Below are positions 22,488 to 34,080 of a stretch of 64,000 bases of DNA, piece by piece. The notes beneath the pieces were generated by a model. The model had not been told where the DNA came from. It did not search any database and saw nothing but the letters and a program-made list of their open reading frames with translations. Numbering within the stretch: the first letter of the stretch is position 1; each line of letters opens with the position of its first letter. This DNA is from Megaustenia siamemsis (lineage: Eukaryota; Mollusca; Gastropoda; Stylommatophora; Ariophantidae): positions 45,202,606 through 45,266,605 of the forward strand of contig JAVIAB010000008.1 of assembly GCA_032433765.1 (NCBI GenBank), read 5' to 3'. A program made the position numbers and the translations under genes.

Positions 22488-22700
22488 CGGTAGCTGAGTG
22501 GTTAGTGTGTTTGCTTTCTGATCAGAAGGTCTGGGTTTGATTCCTTCAAATGGTGAATTTTTTTTGGATTGACAAGGCTCTAGGGTTCACCCAGCCTCTA
22601 AAAATGGGCACCTGACAGAATTTTCTGGGAAGTAAAGGCGGCCTGGTGTGATGTTAACTTCATCACCCAAAAATGTCCTTTGGTCATGGAAAAAAAAAAG
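22488..22700 (+). mobile_element. SINE family C, copy 2
   Basis: The head gtagctgagtggttagtgtg and gggtttgattccttcaaatg show A- and B-box-like words. The body has tagggttcacccagcctcta and gtaaaggcggcctggtgtga. The 3' end is shortened relative to 7296-7572. Confidence 0.82.
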
Positions 22701-22773
22701 GTACCAATATAACAGATGAACGTTGATGGTTTATCCTCCAACTGAAAGAAAGAAAGAAAGAAGGAAGGCACGC

Positions 22774-25166
22774 TTAAATCCTACGCCTTCGGTTGAACCC
22801 AGTGACCTCAAGACCACTGACAATTGACTGATCAGCTGTGACCTCAATGCCTGGTGTTGTGTTGCATCACAGGCACGTCGATTGTTGATGGCGTCTTGCC
22901 CCGGACAGTTTATCTGGAAATCCGGGTCAGCTCACTTGACATCTGCCAGTCTCTGCTCTGTACTAACACCAGTTGGCTCAGATAAGAGCCTAATTGATGC
23001 TGAAAGGCTGGATGATGTAGCCCACTGAACACTGGCTGATCTCAACTATGGACTGCCACCAGTTAGCTTGGACAAAGGGCTGGATTGATACTAGCCCCCT
23101 GGTGTGATCGATGTGGTTATCAACTTTAGTACTTCACGCTGTGGATGTAAGGACTGTTTCTGCTTCAAGGGCGGGGCCTGGTCACCCTTCCCAAGGCTCG
23201 TTCTTCATTAGGAACAGAAAAACACCCGTCTTAGGCTGTAAAGTATTCAACGAACACCAGTTGTAACACACATCGTGAAGTTTAATGCTTGATGCCAACA
23301 TCTTCACAATTCACATATTCACAATAACAACAAATCTTGTACTAATACCCTGGCCTGGAACACCCCAGGCCTCGTTTCAGTGAGGTCTAAGAGCAACAGT
23401 GGCCCTGCAAGCCCCCTGTGCTTGTTGGCTGCTCGGACCTTGCTAGCGTGAACACTGGAACACAGTTCTGTTCACTAGTGCTAATGTCTGCCTCTCTCTC
23501 TGCTAATTTATATATCCCTACTAATTATCGCCAGTAGGTTCAAGCATAATCACTAAGACTATTTCTTCCATTGTCTCTAAATGTTCTCGAAGCTACCTGC
23601 TTCGCTCTAACTAATATCCTGCTTATTCACTAGCTTGAATACTGGAACACTGTTCAGTTCACTAGTGCTAAATTGTCCTTCTCTCTCTACTAAATTATAC
23701 AGCACTACTAATCTCTAACTGTTCATGAAGCGACACTGATTCTCTAATATCAAGCTTATTCGTTAGCGTGAATACTGGAACACTGTTCAATTCACTAGTG
23801 CTAAAATGTCTTTCTCTATCTGCTAGTTCACACAGCACTACTAAATATCACCAGTAGGTTCAACATAATCACTGGGACTATTTCTTCCATTTCTCTAACT
23901 GTTCATGAAGCGACACTGCTTCTCTAATATCAAGCTTATTCACTAGCGTGAATACTGGAAAACTGTTCAATTCACTAGTGCTAAAATGTCTTTCTCTCTC
24001 TACTAGATTATCTAGCACTACCCATTATTACAAGTAGTTTCAAGCATAATCACTGAGACTATTTCTTCCATTGTCTCTAACTGTTCATGAAGCTACACTG
24101 CTTCGGTCTAACCAATATCCTGCTTATTCTCTAGCGTGAATACTGGAACACTGTTCAATTCACTATGCTAAATGTCTTTCTCTTTCTACTAAATTATACC
24201 TCATTACTAATTATCACAAGTAGTTTCAAACATACTCACTGAGACTATTTTTTCCATTGTCTCTAACTGTTCTTGAAGTGACACTGCTTCTCTCTAACTA
24301 ATATCCTGCTTATTCGCTAACATGGATACTGGAACACTGTTCAATTCACTAGTGCTAAAATGTCTTTCTCTCTCTACTAGATTATCTAGCACTACCCATT
24401 ATTACAAGTAGTTTCAAGCATAATCACTGAGACTATTTTTTCCATTGTCTCTAACTGTACATGAAGCGACACTGCTTCGCGCTACGAATATCATGCTTAT
24501 TCACTAGCTTGAATACCAGACACTGTTCAATTCACTAGTGCTAAAATGTCTTTCTCTATCTGCTAATTCACACAGCACTACGAAATATCACCAGTAGGTT
24601 CAACATTATCACTGAGACTATTTTTTCCATTGTCTCTAACTGTTCTTGAAGTGACACTGCTTCTCTCTAACTAATATCCTGCTTATTCGCTAGCATGGAT
24701 ACTGGAACACTGTTCAATTCACTAGTGCTAAAATGTCTTTCTCTCTCTACTAGATTATCTAGCACTACCCATTATCACAACTCTACAAAGAGGAAGTTCC
24801 ATACCTCTGCCACACACGAAGAAACGTTCTGTCCTCTAGATGTCAACCACTTATCCTGCTCGCGGTATCAGCCGTTCAACAAAACACTGCCCGCACTCTG
24901 CTGTCCTTCTAACTCGACTGGCCTTCTAATTTATTCTTTTCTCTAACCTTTGTCCCTCCAACCAATCATCTTCCCTTTTACATTTCTTAACTCACCCTAA
25001 CTGTGTCTCATACTTCCCGTGCAACACGATGTCCCCTCAGTTGTTTTTACTACTCATGGTGTTTCCCCGTTACTTGACAACTCCATGTTTAACCTTTCAC
25101 CCATTCTCTCCCCCCTTCTCTCACACACTCCCATCTTATCGTACCACTCTCTAATCACTACTACAC
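22774..25166 (-). mobile_element. LTR-like repeat X, copy 2 (inverted relative to copy 1)
   Basis: The reverse complement aligns with 1973-4357 end to end: gtgtagtagtgattagagag at its start (25166 side) and gtcactgggttcaac at its end (22790 side). Matches include acatcgtgttgcacggg, gatgattggttggaggga and gcctgtgatgcaac. Its centre has expanded into a roughly 185-bp tandem array. No gag or pol frame was found. Confidence 0.65.
23440..24775. repeat. Tandem array of about 185 bp inside repeat X
   Basis: The landmark cttattcactagcgtgaata recurs about every 180-187 bp (about 23757, 23937, 24122, 24309, 24496, 24680), with one shorter first interval. Each unit carries gttcaattcactagtgct, tctttctctctctactag and ctctaactgttcatgaag. 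It corresponds to the roughly 70-bp segment found only twice in copy 1. Confidence 0.88.
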
Positions 25167-25225
25167 TAACACCATACTATCCATACACCTAATAAGGTGT
25201 GGAGGAAACCTTTTCTTTACTTTTT
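25167..25225 (+). mobile_element. 3' tail of a family C SINE
   Basis: Reads cacctaataaggtgtggagg, then aaaccttttctttac, like the end of 7296-7572. It abuts repeat X, so the SINE body was lost or X inserted into it. Confidence 0.55.
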
Positions 25226-25277
25226 ACATTTTTTGTTAACCAAAAACACAGCACAAATGTTTATAATTTTACAGTAC

Positions 25278-25488
25278 CTCCTCCTGCCCTTGGCCCATAG
25301 ACAGAAATTTAATTTTGGAAGAATGAAAGTCAAGTCGTTCTGCTAGTTTAAGTAGGTCAGCTGACGGTTCAGATCCTGGGCTCAGAATAAAAACTATGGG
25401 AGATGTTGGTGTGCTCTGCTCAAAGATGGTGTCGAAACTCAAGATAGGAGGAGTAACATAACGCTCACCCATTATAAATGTCACAAAA
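25278..25488 (-). CDS. DNAH10: DNAH10-like exon 15: AAA6
   Basis: Encodes FVTFIMGERYVTPPILSFDT, then SPIVFILSPGSEPSADL and FLSMGQGQEE. The blocks PIVFILSPGSxP and SMGQGQE are hallmarks of AAA6. The acceptor is tactttcag|T, completing AAT from exon 14, and the donor GAG|GTACTG (211 nt). Confidence 0.92.
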
Positions 25489-25835
25489 CTGAAAGTATAA
25501 ATGAAATTAATAAAAGATCCCCATGTAAAGAAATAATGTAGTTTACAAATAATTGTTTATTTTTGTGGTCAACATTAATACTCTTCAAGTAAGAAGCTCT
25601 CTAAAGTATAATGTCACCATTGTCTGTTAGAATGGATTTAAAGTTGATTGTTGAGATTGCTCACTGCTTTGTGGGTGAGGCTTTTTAGTCAAAGGCTAGC
25701 GGAGTCAATCATAAACAAATCGACAGAAGTCAACAGAAAACCACTGTTGTATCTTCTTTGTATAATTGCTACAACTATAGACATCACCTCAATGCACAAT
25801 AAAGACATGTGGAACTATAATAAAAATGGTAAATG

Positions 25836-26245
25836 ATTTAAAATATCTGGGGACATTTTTAACCTCAGATGGTAGATGTACAACAGAGGTGAGATATAGA
25901 ATGGCTCAGGCAAAAGTAACTTTCCAAAAAATGAGGAAGATACTGTGCAATTCATTTTTGATAATGGAAACAAGAAAAGAGTTCTTAAATGTTATGTAGA
26001 GCTAGTCTTAACATGTGAATCATGGACAATAGGACAAGAGACAAGAAAATCACTGGAGACTGTAGAAATGTGGTTTTACAGAAGAATATTGAGAATACCA
26101 TGGACAGCTAAGAAGAGCAATGAAAACGTTTTGAAAGAGCCCAAAGCAAAAAGACAGCTAATTGAAAGTTGTACATCAAAAGATGTAGGAGATACATGAT
26201 CATCTATGCCAGCAGACATGGTACTTGGTGATGATGTTGAGATTA
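25836..26245 (+). pseudogene. LINE L2 C-terminal remnant
   Basis: Reads LKYLGTFLTSDGRCTTEVRY, then MAQAKVTFQKMRKI. A second frame (25945-26199) reads TCESWTIGQETRKSLETVEM and WFYRRILRIPWTAKKSNENV. It ends with the family tail catctatgccagcagacatgg. Confidence 0.75.
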
Positions 26246-26806
26246 ATCTGAAGTACTACTGCAGTGAGGGCTTGGATGTACTAATGGTACCAATCACAGA
26301 AGATGATCTTTTACTGTAGCTTGTATTGCTGAGCAACTGCTTCTGGCAAGAAACCTTCTAATAATTTTTCTTGCATTTCATAACATCTGCTATTCTGCTA
26401 TGCCAGACTCAGTAAACTTCAACAGCACTTTTCTAACCATCAGGATTGATAGTTGAGGAATCCATAGAAATGGACCATGCTTTTAAAAAAATGCATAGAA
26501 ATTCTCCATACATCCTTTTTCTTGGACTTTTTCTCTACTTTTTTCTCTACCTTCCAGTCCTTGAGGGCTTTCAAGATTTCTGTTCTTCATGTATTTTTAA
26601 GCCTTTCATATTTCCTAATTTCTTGTGGGCCCCATGTCAAAACCTGTCTTACTACACTGGCATAAAATATTTAACAAATAATAAATTGTTTCATAGTAAA
26701 CAATATAAACACTTCTGTTGTTCATCATGAAGCAATTTTTTTGGTTAAAAACTTAATCTTTATGCCTACCACACAGCCCCAGCTTATCTCAGTTGTAATT
26801 TGCATA
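26246..26806. other. Intron sequence, nothing clearly assigned
   Basis: Open frames at 26446-26730 look like low-complexity FLDFFSTFFSTF and are not convincing. The stretch 26390-26660 may be a very decayed LINE. Confidence 0.4.
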
Positions 26807-26818
26807 ACATATCATAGT

Positions 26819-27156
26819 AAGGTAAAGGTAAAGTACGAGACTTGAACTGGCGTCTTAGCACGTGAGTTTACACCCACATGTGCTCGGCCGACTATCCAGA
26901 AATTTTAGGAGATTTCTGTATAGTGTCGCCTCAAGCATCGAAACTCAGATGCGAAGCAACATTCCTCACCTTCCCAGGGTAATACCCTGGTACCCATTTC
27001 TGCCAATGGCTGGGTCGACCGTGGGGGTATTTTTTTTTTTTCCAACCACGAGTGCAATTCACACTGCTCCCAGCGGGAATCGAACACGGGTTGTCCCCGA
27101 ACGTCGGTAGTCCAGTCGGGTGGTTTTCCCAACTTGGCTACCGAGGCCCCCAACAT
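26819..27156 (-). mobile_element. SINE family A, complete copy
   Basis: The minus-strand head is gcctcggtagccaagttggg (A-box), then gtgttcgattcccgctggg (B-box). The 3' end is cgtactttacctttacc. A perfect 12-bp duplication acatatcatagt lies at 26807-26818 and 27157-27168. About 338 bp; the best reference for the family here. Confidence 0.94.
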
Positions 27157-27168
27157 ACATATCATAGT

Positions 27169-27475
27169 GTTCATGAACACCAGGGCAAGAGAAAATTAAT
27201 TTCATGACATGAATTTAATTCTGGTAAAATAGAGTTTCAGGTCAGTCTCACTCTCTCATACATTCCGTGTATAGTGTATATGTTACAGTTTTACAGACAG
27301 ATCAAGTAAAGAATAAGAATGGTCAAAAATACTTGTAGCATTCAGAGAAAAAAATATGAAGTTTAATCTTTCTTTAAACAACCTCATATCGTGAACAAGT
27401 TATTGTGACTATGGCAAGCACTTTTTAAAAGTTATATTTATATACATATTTGTTCAGCTGACACAATGTCCACAT
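27169..27475. other. Intron sequence, nothing recognised
   Basis: AT-rich, no repeats seen. Confidence 0.5.
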
Positions 27476-27622
27476 ATGACATTACATTTGTTATCACTCA
27501 CAGAGATACATTACATTTGTTATCACTCACAGAGATACATTACATTTGTTATCACTCACAGAGATACATTACATTTGTTATCACTCACAGAGATACATTA
27601 CATTTGTTATCACTCACAGAGC
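27476..27622. repeat. 29-bp tandem repeat, 5 copies
   Basis: The unit is attacatttgttatcactca then cagagatac. It ends about 50 bp from the left edge of exon 14. Confidence 0.95.
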
Positions 27623-27672
27623 TACTATAATAATTCTACCACATATCTTCTAGCTCGGAACATAAATCTTAC

Positions 27673-27797
27673 TTCATGACAGCTCTGTAAATCCTGTCCA
27701 CTCTGAAACATCTGAGTAACATCAGTTGCTGAAATGGACTCAGTATCTCACTATAGTTCAAAGGCAGCTCCAACTCAGGAGTGTCATGGTCAAACCA
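27673..27797 (-). CDS. DNAH10: DNAH10-like exon 14: AAA6
   Basis: Encodes WFDHDTPELELPLNYSEILS, then LMLLRCFRVDRIYRAVM. LRxFRxDRxYRAV is strongly conserved. The acceptor is ctgattttag|TGG and the donor AA|GTAAGA (125 nt). It is shorter than any single open frame nearby, so it is easy to miss. Confidence 0.88.
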
Positions 27798-28190
27798 CTA
27801 AAATCAGATAAACTATTATTATTTGTGCTGTAAAAAACTCATCATGGATAAAAAAGCATTTAAACATTTTTAAAAATATGAACAGTAATAAGCACTACCA
27901 TGACAAATATTTCATACCTTCAAACACTTTATAATGAAACATAAAAGCAAATACACTGAATTAAGACTGCAGATCTATCACTCTAAAATGTGAAAATCTT
28001 AAAGTGAGTATGGGTTCAAGACAAAGAAATGAAAATTTACTTACACAAATAATTACATTTTCAATTTATGTTTTCTTGATACATGGAAATAATAATAATC
28101 ACAGGCCCCAAACACATTTGTGTGGAAAAAACCGAACTGGTAAAAAAAAAATATAGTAAAATTAAAAACATTTTAAACATATTTCAATAC

Positions 28191-28343
28191 CATTTTCCAA
28201 ACATTCTCATCCGAACTAATATCATGAATCAGGTTCTCAAACTGTGGGAAATCACTGGCCACTCGGACACAGTCTTCCCATCCAGCATCAGGGATCCATT
28301 GATAAGGTTTTTTGATACTACTTTTCTGAAGAGATGTATTGCC
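28191..28343 (-). CDS. DNAH10: DNAH10-like exon 13: AAA6
   Basis: Encodes GNTSLQKSSIKKPYQWIPDA, then GWEDCVRVASDFPQFENL. The pattern GNxSLxKS..KP..W.xxxGWED is the usual dynein block before the WxxW segment. The acceptor is tttcttcag|GGC and the donor ATG|GTATTG (153 nt, phase 0 at both ends). Confidence 0.86.
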
Positions 28344-28589
28344 CTGAAGAAATATTGCATTAAAAATATTGTATGTGTTCATTTTATTTACTGAGCAAAG
28401 CAACAGTTATTGTGAAATATTTTATTCAGCTATTAAAAAAAAAAAGACAAATAATAGAAAATAAATGTAATAAGGAGAGTCTAGATCTAGTTAGGCAGAT
28501 TTGAGCATTTAATGAAATAATAATAAATAATGAAATAATAATAATCATAAATTAAATTAATTAAATAAATGATAATAATAATAATCATC

Positions 28590-29000
28590 ATCATGTGCTA
28601 TTTGTGTGCCTCTTTGAGAACTTCCTCACTGGTCTTTTTAGCTGTTCAGGGAACTTTCAACATTATTCTGAGAAATCCCATCTCTGTGGCCTCTAATCGT
28701 CTTTTCATTTGTTTGTCTACTGTCCATGATTTGCTTCCATAGGTCAGAATTGGTTCTATATAGCACCGATGAACTCTTTTTCTAATTTTTATTGACATAA
28801 ATTTGTTGCATAAGATTTATATATTTTTTTTTTAAAATAAGATATTTTTAATTTTCTGAAATGCAATTTTGGCCTGAGCTATTCTGCTTTTTATTTCTGT
28901 GGTGTATCTCCCATCTGATGTTATTATTATGCCCAAGTGTTTGAAACGTTGCACTTGTTTCAGATTTGTCTTGTTTACTTTTATGCTGCATGATGGTGGT
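28590..29000 (-). pseudogene. LINE L2 C-terminal remnant
   Basis: The minus strand carries the family's ...DGRYTTEI, ...AQAKIAF and ...HRCYIEPILT-type blocks with many breaks. Trinucleotide AAT/ATC runs border it on both sides. Confidence 0.6.
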
Positions 29001-29129
29001 GATTGTTATAATAATAATAATAATTAAGTAATTAAATGAAAATGGGAGCTAAAAAGGTAGAAGAAGAAGAAGAATTAAATGAAATAAATCATGTCTCTCC
29101 TACATCTTACAGAAATGACTGAAAACATT

Positions 29130-29745
29130 CAACAGGAATATATTAATCAAATGTATCAATGTTCTAGTGAATGGGGCAACACCGGCCCAGGAATATATTA
29201 ATCAAATGTATCAATGTTCTAGTGAATGGGGCAACACCGGCCTAGGAATATATTAATCAAATGTATCAGTTTTCTAGTGAATAAGGCAACACCGGCCCAG
29301 GAATATATTAATCAAATGTATCAATGTTCTAGTGAATGGGGCAACACCGGCCCAGGAATATATTCATCAAATGTATCAATGTTCTAGTGAATGGGGCAAC
29401 ACCGGCCCAGGAATATATTAATCAAATGTATCAATGTTCTAGTGAATGGGGCAACACCGGCCCAGGAATATATTAATCAAATGTATCAGTTTTCTAGTGA
29501 ATGAGGCAACACCGGCCCAGGAATATATTAATCAAATGTATCAATGTTCTAGTGAATGGGGCAACACCTGCCCAGGAATATATTAATCAAATGTATCAAT
29601 GTTCTAGTGAATGGGGCAACACCGGCCCAGGAATATATTAATCAAATGTATCAATGTTCTAGTGAATGGGGCAACACCGGCCAGGAATATATTAATCAAA
29701 TGTATCAATGTTCTAGTGAATGGGGCAACACCTGCCCAGGAATAT
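29130..29745. repeat. 55-bp tandem repeat, about 11 copies
   Basis: The unit is aggaatatattaatcaaatg, then tatcaatgttctagtgaa, then tggggcaacaccggccc. Variants are cggccc/ctgccc, atcaat/atcagt and single deletions. Confidence 0.95.
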
Positions 29746-30237
29746 CATCCTAATGTGTTTGAGCAGTTTCAACATGAGAGTTACAGGTTTCCAATTGAGT
29801 ATTCAGATAACATTTGTGCATTAAAGAGAACAATGTTCCTTAACTTTGAAAAAAAAATGTAAAAAAAGAAGCTGAAAATTTCAATTTTAAAAACAATAAA
29901 CAATATTGCAGGATTATAAGCTTTTTTTTTTTAAAACCATATACTTAAAAAAAGGAAAATTTCATTCTTTCTTATATTACCAATTTGTCTCTTTAAAAGT
30001 AGGTCTATATATTTAATATAATAGGTCTATTTATTTTTAATTATAACAGTAAATAAAATTAATTGATGTTTATAGTTTCATAAATTTATTGTATAAGAAT
30101 GTATCTTAGACAAATAATGCAACAAATTTGCTTAAATTTATTCCTATATTACAGAAACAAAATTAATGTTTATCATTTCAAAAACATGTGACTTCAGGGT
30201 GTATTTTAGACAAGAGCCTAAAAGACTACCCAAATAC
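29746..30237. other. AT-rich intron sequence
   Basis: Poly-A and poly-T rich. A weak inner duplication (aaacaaaattaatg; cataaatttattg) but no element identified. Confidence 0.5.
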
Positions 30238-30341
30238 CTTGATAAAGAAGTCCAGTTCTGATTGTGTGATGTGGTTCAAATGCTGTTCAAGTTTGATGGT
30301 GATTTGAAAAGAGAACAGCAGTTTTTCTCTCTCAAAAATGC
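30238..30341 (-). CDS. DNAH10: DNAH10-like exon 12: AAA6
   Basis: Encodes IFEREKLLFSFQITIKLEQH, then SELDFFIK. The FExxKLLFSFxxTIK motif follows CTG of the previous exon. The acceptor is ctcaacag|GC and the donor AAG|GTATTT (104 nt). Confidence 0.87.
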
Positions 30342-30499
30342 CTGTTGAGGAAGATGGTATTTGATCAACATGGCAGTTGATATAAACTGATTAACATTTG
30401 TGATCAAATCTTACATTCTTCCAGTGCTGTGAGCCTTCACACAGGGCTTTCAGTGTACATCACCATAAGTACTTGTCCTGGGCAAGTTTCTCATTACAA

Positions 30500-30960
30500 A
30501 TAAGGGAGTTAATGCATGTCTTTTCCTTCTCTTGTCCGTGTTCTTCTCATTGTCTTTAAAGGTTGGCTTCTTTTTCTTTTCCCGGTTATTTCATATAAGA
30601 GAGCCTGCTTTGTGATTCTCTATACTTTTTTTCTGATCACACAGCCAATGTATCTTCCTGATGATAGATAAGCCCCTTGATTGCAATGTCATGTCTCTTA
30701 TTTCTTCCAATAGTCTTGAATTTACTCCATTGTATAAAATCTATTTTCTTAAGCACTTGTTTGTGAATGCATACAAACTTCCTTCTTCTTCATTTTCTCA
30801 TGAAAGACACACATTTCTAGAATTTACTTCACTGATAACCTCAACCATTGACATGTAATATGTTTATAAAAATTTCTTAATGTTGTCCATCCATCTTACT
30901 CTTGGTTTTCCTTGAGCTCTCCATACCTTCTCTCTTTTATATAAGATAAACCTATACAAC
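30500..30960 (-). pseudogene. LINE-C remnant
   Basis: Contains cttctcattgtctttaaagg, agagcctgctttgtgattc and cacagccaatgtatcttcc, in the order of the LINE C-terminus on the minus strand. Strongly decayed. Confidence 0.5.
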
Positions 30961-31159
30961 CTTAAGAACACAAATTTCTATAGTGTGGAAGAATGTGTCA
31001 CTTGCAAGTATATGGACTCACAAATGTCTGCAACAAATAGAAAGAGCATAAAGTATGTGTGATGGGTCTATCACACAGTCTATGCTTTGTAAAATTTCAC
31101 TTAAAACATTGTGTCACATCATTAGTTTGGGCTGCAACAATGAACCCCATCTTACCTAT

Positions 31160-31372
31160 GACATTATAGTGAACATGGTGCCCATATTTTTTTAACCATC
31201 TGCACATTTTTTGAGTAACATGGTCAGCATTATTTCATCACCATCTGCCTTTCCCCCAAAATCTCTGTACCCATTGATGTCCTGGGAAACCTAGAAGCCA
31301 TCGCTGGGATAAAACTCAGCCTCTTGTCCTCAGCAGACCATTTCACTAACCACTGCTCGATCTCAAGTCTCT
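31160..31372 (-). mobile_element. Diverged SINE family B copy
   Basis: Contains agtaacatggtcagcatta, gaaacctagaagccatcgc and ttcactaaccactgctcg, matching the family B body and head order on the minus strand. Confidence 0.65.
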
Positions 31373-31589
31373 TTCCATAAAAAAAAGTTCTCCATAATAT
31401 TGTCTTTGGCATCTTCTTTCAAACCTCCTATCCATGCAGTCTTATTTCCTCTTTAAGAGTCTTAACTCATTAAGTTCCTCTATTACAGTTGTTACTCCAT
31501 TGTTATATTAACTTCCCCACACAGATATTCACTGGCAGAACTTTATATCACTCCTATAGTTGTAGGAAACATTAGTCACATTAATGAAC

Positions 31590-31732
31590 AAATAGTAAGG
31601 AGAAAAGTGTTAAATGACAATCTTGTACACCATATATAGACAAATGTGTTAACAACAATCTTGTAAAGAGAAAAGTGTTAAATGAGAAACCTGTACAACC
31701 ATTTTTCTCTAGAAAATTGTTAAATGACAAAC
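31590..31732. repeat. Tandem copies of the exon 11 donor region
   Basis: Segments resembling aaatgacaaacctgtacag occur at the true exon end (31725-31740), again at 31681-31698 and, weaker, at 31613-31632. In transcript sense the second copy preserves TACAG|GTTTCT; the third has lost the GT. Confidence 0.85.
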
Positions 31733-32006
31733 CTGTACAGCCATAATTGTACACATTCAGGGTAAGTGCATCCATGATGTTGCCCAATCTCTTCCGCAAG
31801 ACTGTGTCTGGTAGACTCCTTTTCAGTGAGTACACAAACACATCCAGAAATGCTTCCAGTGAGTACTGGTACATGGAATTCACCACTGACATGTCAGTCA
31901 GCACAAAAAACAAAATTGCACCCCTCATAGCTGCTGGTCGGTAACCATCTCTCGTTTTCTCAATGTCCACGGCCGTTTTAGAGGCCAGATCCAGCTTAAA
32001 AGTTAC
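31733..32006 (-). CDS. DNAH10: DNAH10-like exon 11: AAA6 with duplicated downstream donor
   Basis: At 274 nt this is the largest exon in the window. It contains GYRPAAMRGAILFFVLTDMS and VNSMYQYSLEAFLDVF, the AAA6 N-terminal signature, and ends in VYNYGCT. The acceptor is cactcaaaag|GTA, and a TTAA-flanked MITE ends only about 41 nt upstream of it. The likely donor is G|GTTTGT at 31727-31732. A second copy of the same junction (G|GTTTCT, exon end at 31691) lies 42 nt downstream, keeps the frame and would add 14 residues. Confidence 0.9.
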
Positions 32007-32051
32007 CTTTTGAGTGAATATAGAGTGATTAATCAAATACTTATTCATTAA

Positions 32052-32312
32052 CACATTTCATAATGCAAGTCCCAAAAACTGCCTCTAGTTACTGATGCAA
32101 TGAACCTTGGAGCTTGTCTTTGTGACTTTTAATTTATTGATGCTTCCACAGTTATTTTCACTAAATCCTTGTAATTCTTTATTTAACCTCTTTTCTTATC
32201 TCCTGAGCTAATTCTCAGAAAAAGCTATGTGTCTTAGATCATTTATCAATAATTTTCTCGCTGCTATTTCATATTTTTTAAAATTTATAAAAAAAGGCCA
32301 TGCAATAGTGTG
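32052..32312. mobile_element. TTAA MITE family 2, copy B
   Basis: 261 bp between TTAA at 32048-32051 and TTAA at 32313-32316. The ends CACATTTCATAATG and (from the right) CACACTATTGCATG are imperfect inverted repeats. The interior shares tgtgacttttaatttattga and ccttgtaattctttat with 9751-10047. Confidence 0.88.
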
Positions 32313-32412
32313 TTAAATCCCTTTGTAAGTATGAAGAAAGTAAAACAAAAAACATCGACAGAGGTCATTGTAAGATGCAGAGGCAAACAGATGTTAAATA
32401 CATTTGTAAAGT

Positions 32413-32525
32413 TAAAGAAAAAAAAAAGTAGAGTTCCTGTCACGCCAAGTGGCATATAGTGAATATGGTGTTAGTGACCATAATTTTTACAGACCTTCGG
32501 CACATGATTTTTGGGGTAAGTAACT
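32413..32525 (-). mobile_element. SINE family B, 5'-truncated copy
   Basis: Only the 3' third is present (cacgccaagtggcatatagt to cacatgatttttggggtaag). A perfect 10-bp duplication tttgtaaagt lies at 32403-32412 and 32526-32535, so it inserted already truncated. Confidence 0.88.
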
Positions 32526-32544
32526 TTTGTAAAGTGCCAACATA

Positions 32545-33000
32545 TAAAACAGATCATCAACATCAAGTACCATCCTTGCTGGCATAGGTCTCTTCACAAC
32601 TTTCGATCTTGACAGTTATTTATTATTTCTGTTGTTGACCTTCTGCCAAGCCATTCTCTTAAACTGTCTGGTATCTTTTCTCTTTGCTTCCCTCTACCTT
32701 TTCATCCCTCAATTTTCCCAGTTGTTACAATATATTCTAACTGTTTCTTTCTCATTACATGGCCAAAAAATGATGATTGTTTCTTCCTAATTTTGGGAAT
32801 TAGCTCTCTTTTTTGCTTTGGCCTCTTTCAGAACGTTTTCATTTCTCTTCTTAGGTGTCCATGGTATTCTCAACATTCTTCTTTTAAACCACATTTCTAC
32901 AGCCTCCACTGATTTTCTCATCTGCTGTTCTATTGTCCATGAATCACATCCATATGTTAAGACTGGCTCTACATAACATAAAAGAACTCTTTTTATAAAA
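32545..33000 (-). pseudogene. LINE L2 C-terminal remnant
   Basis: Nearly the same sequence as 5085-5500 (tctgttgttgaccttctg, acatggccaaaaaatgatga, ctacagcctccactgatttt) with a catcaacatcaag tail. Frames are broken. Confidence 0.75.
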
Positions 33001-33485
33001 CAAATGGCAGATTAAATTGTTTGGCATCTTAAAAGATTTTAAAATGAACAAAGTAAATAAAAAATTTATAACAAGGCAAAGCAATTAATGGGATAGTTAA
33101 CCTCTCTCCTACAACACAAAACAGTACTCATCAGCACAAAGTGACATCTTATACAGCACATTTACAAATTTTAGTTGTGTTGCTCATTTATTTGTTTCAG
33201 AAAAATAACCCACATAATCTTCCCATATGAAACATTCAAACTGATAAGAAAATGTTGATCTTTCATTTTAATAACATTTGTGGTTAAAAATGGAAAAAAA
33301 AAAAGTGTAATTTTTGTCAGTCTTTGATATCCTTGATCCTTGCAATCACTACACTTGTGAACAATGACAATGCCCAAGTTAATAGAGCTACAAAGTTCAC
33401 ATTTTTGTGTAGTGTTACAAACTAAAACCACTTCCATCAAATATTAATTTAAAAAATGAGCAGGCCTATAACAGACATGTGTCAT

Positions 33486-33747
33486 AAAGTAAAAAATAAA
33501 GAGCCCCATCACGCCAAGTGGCATAGAGAGAATATGATGTCAGTGACCATAATTTTTATAAACCTTCTGCACGTGATGTTTGGAGTAATGTGGTCAGTAT
33601 TACGCCCGTGTCACTTTACTTTCCCTGAAAAAATCAGGTACCCATTTAAGGCTGGGTGAACTCGGAAGCTGTCAATCAAGATCAAACCTGACCTTTTGTT
33701 CTATGTAGTCCAGTTCATTAACCACTGAGCTATCATGGCTCCCATTT
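33486..33747 (-). mobile_element. SINE family B, copy
   Basis: The body runs from catcacgccaagtggcatag to gaactcggaagctgtcaatc. The head region has cattaaccactgagctatca. It is flanked by tgtgtcat at 33478-33485 and 33748-33755. Confidence 0.88.
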
Positions 33748-34080
33748 TGTGTCATTATTACCCATAAATGTTGCAAAGGTTCTAGAATTACAACTTAAAC
33801 ATCCACTCTGATATTAAAGTGAGCAGGTGTGCACTATTCAAAATATGGAGGAGACAGTAAAACTCAGTCTGATGTGTCTCTTTGGTCATGTGCAGCAAAC
33901 ATCGGTATCTTAAGTGGAGAAAAAAAAATGTTGAAAAGAAGGTACACGGTTCTCTACATGAGGCACAAACATGAGCAAGGAAAGAAAAGAGTAAAAAGAA
34001 GCCCCCCCCCCCAACAAAAAATTGTCTCAAATATATGGTCTATACATTATCAACAGCATAAGACAACATTAGTTACACAC

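Noticed and set aside
31613..31640. Third copy of the exon 11 donor as a usable splice site
   Set aside because: The GT at the junction is lost (tacaagattgtc in transcript sense).
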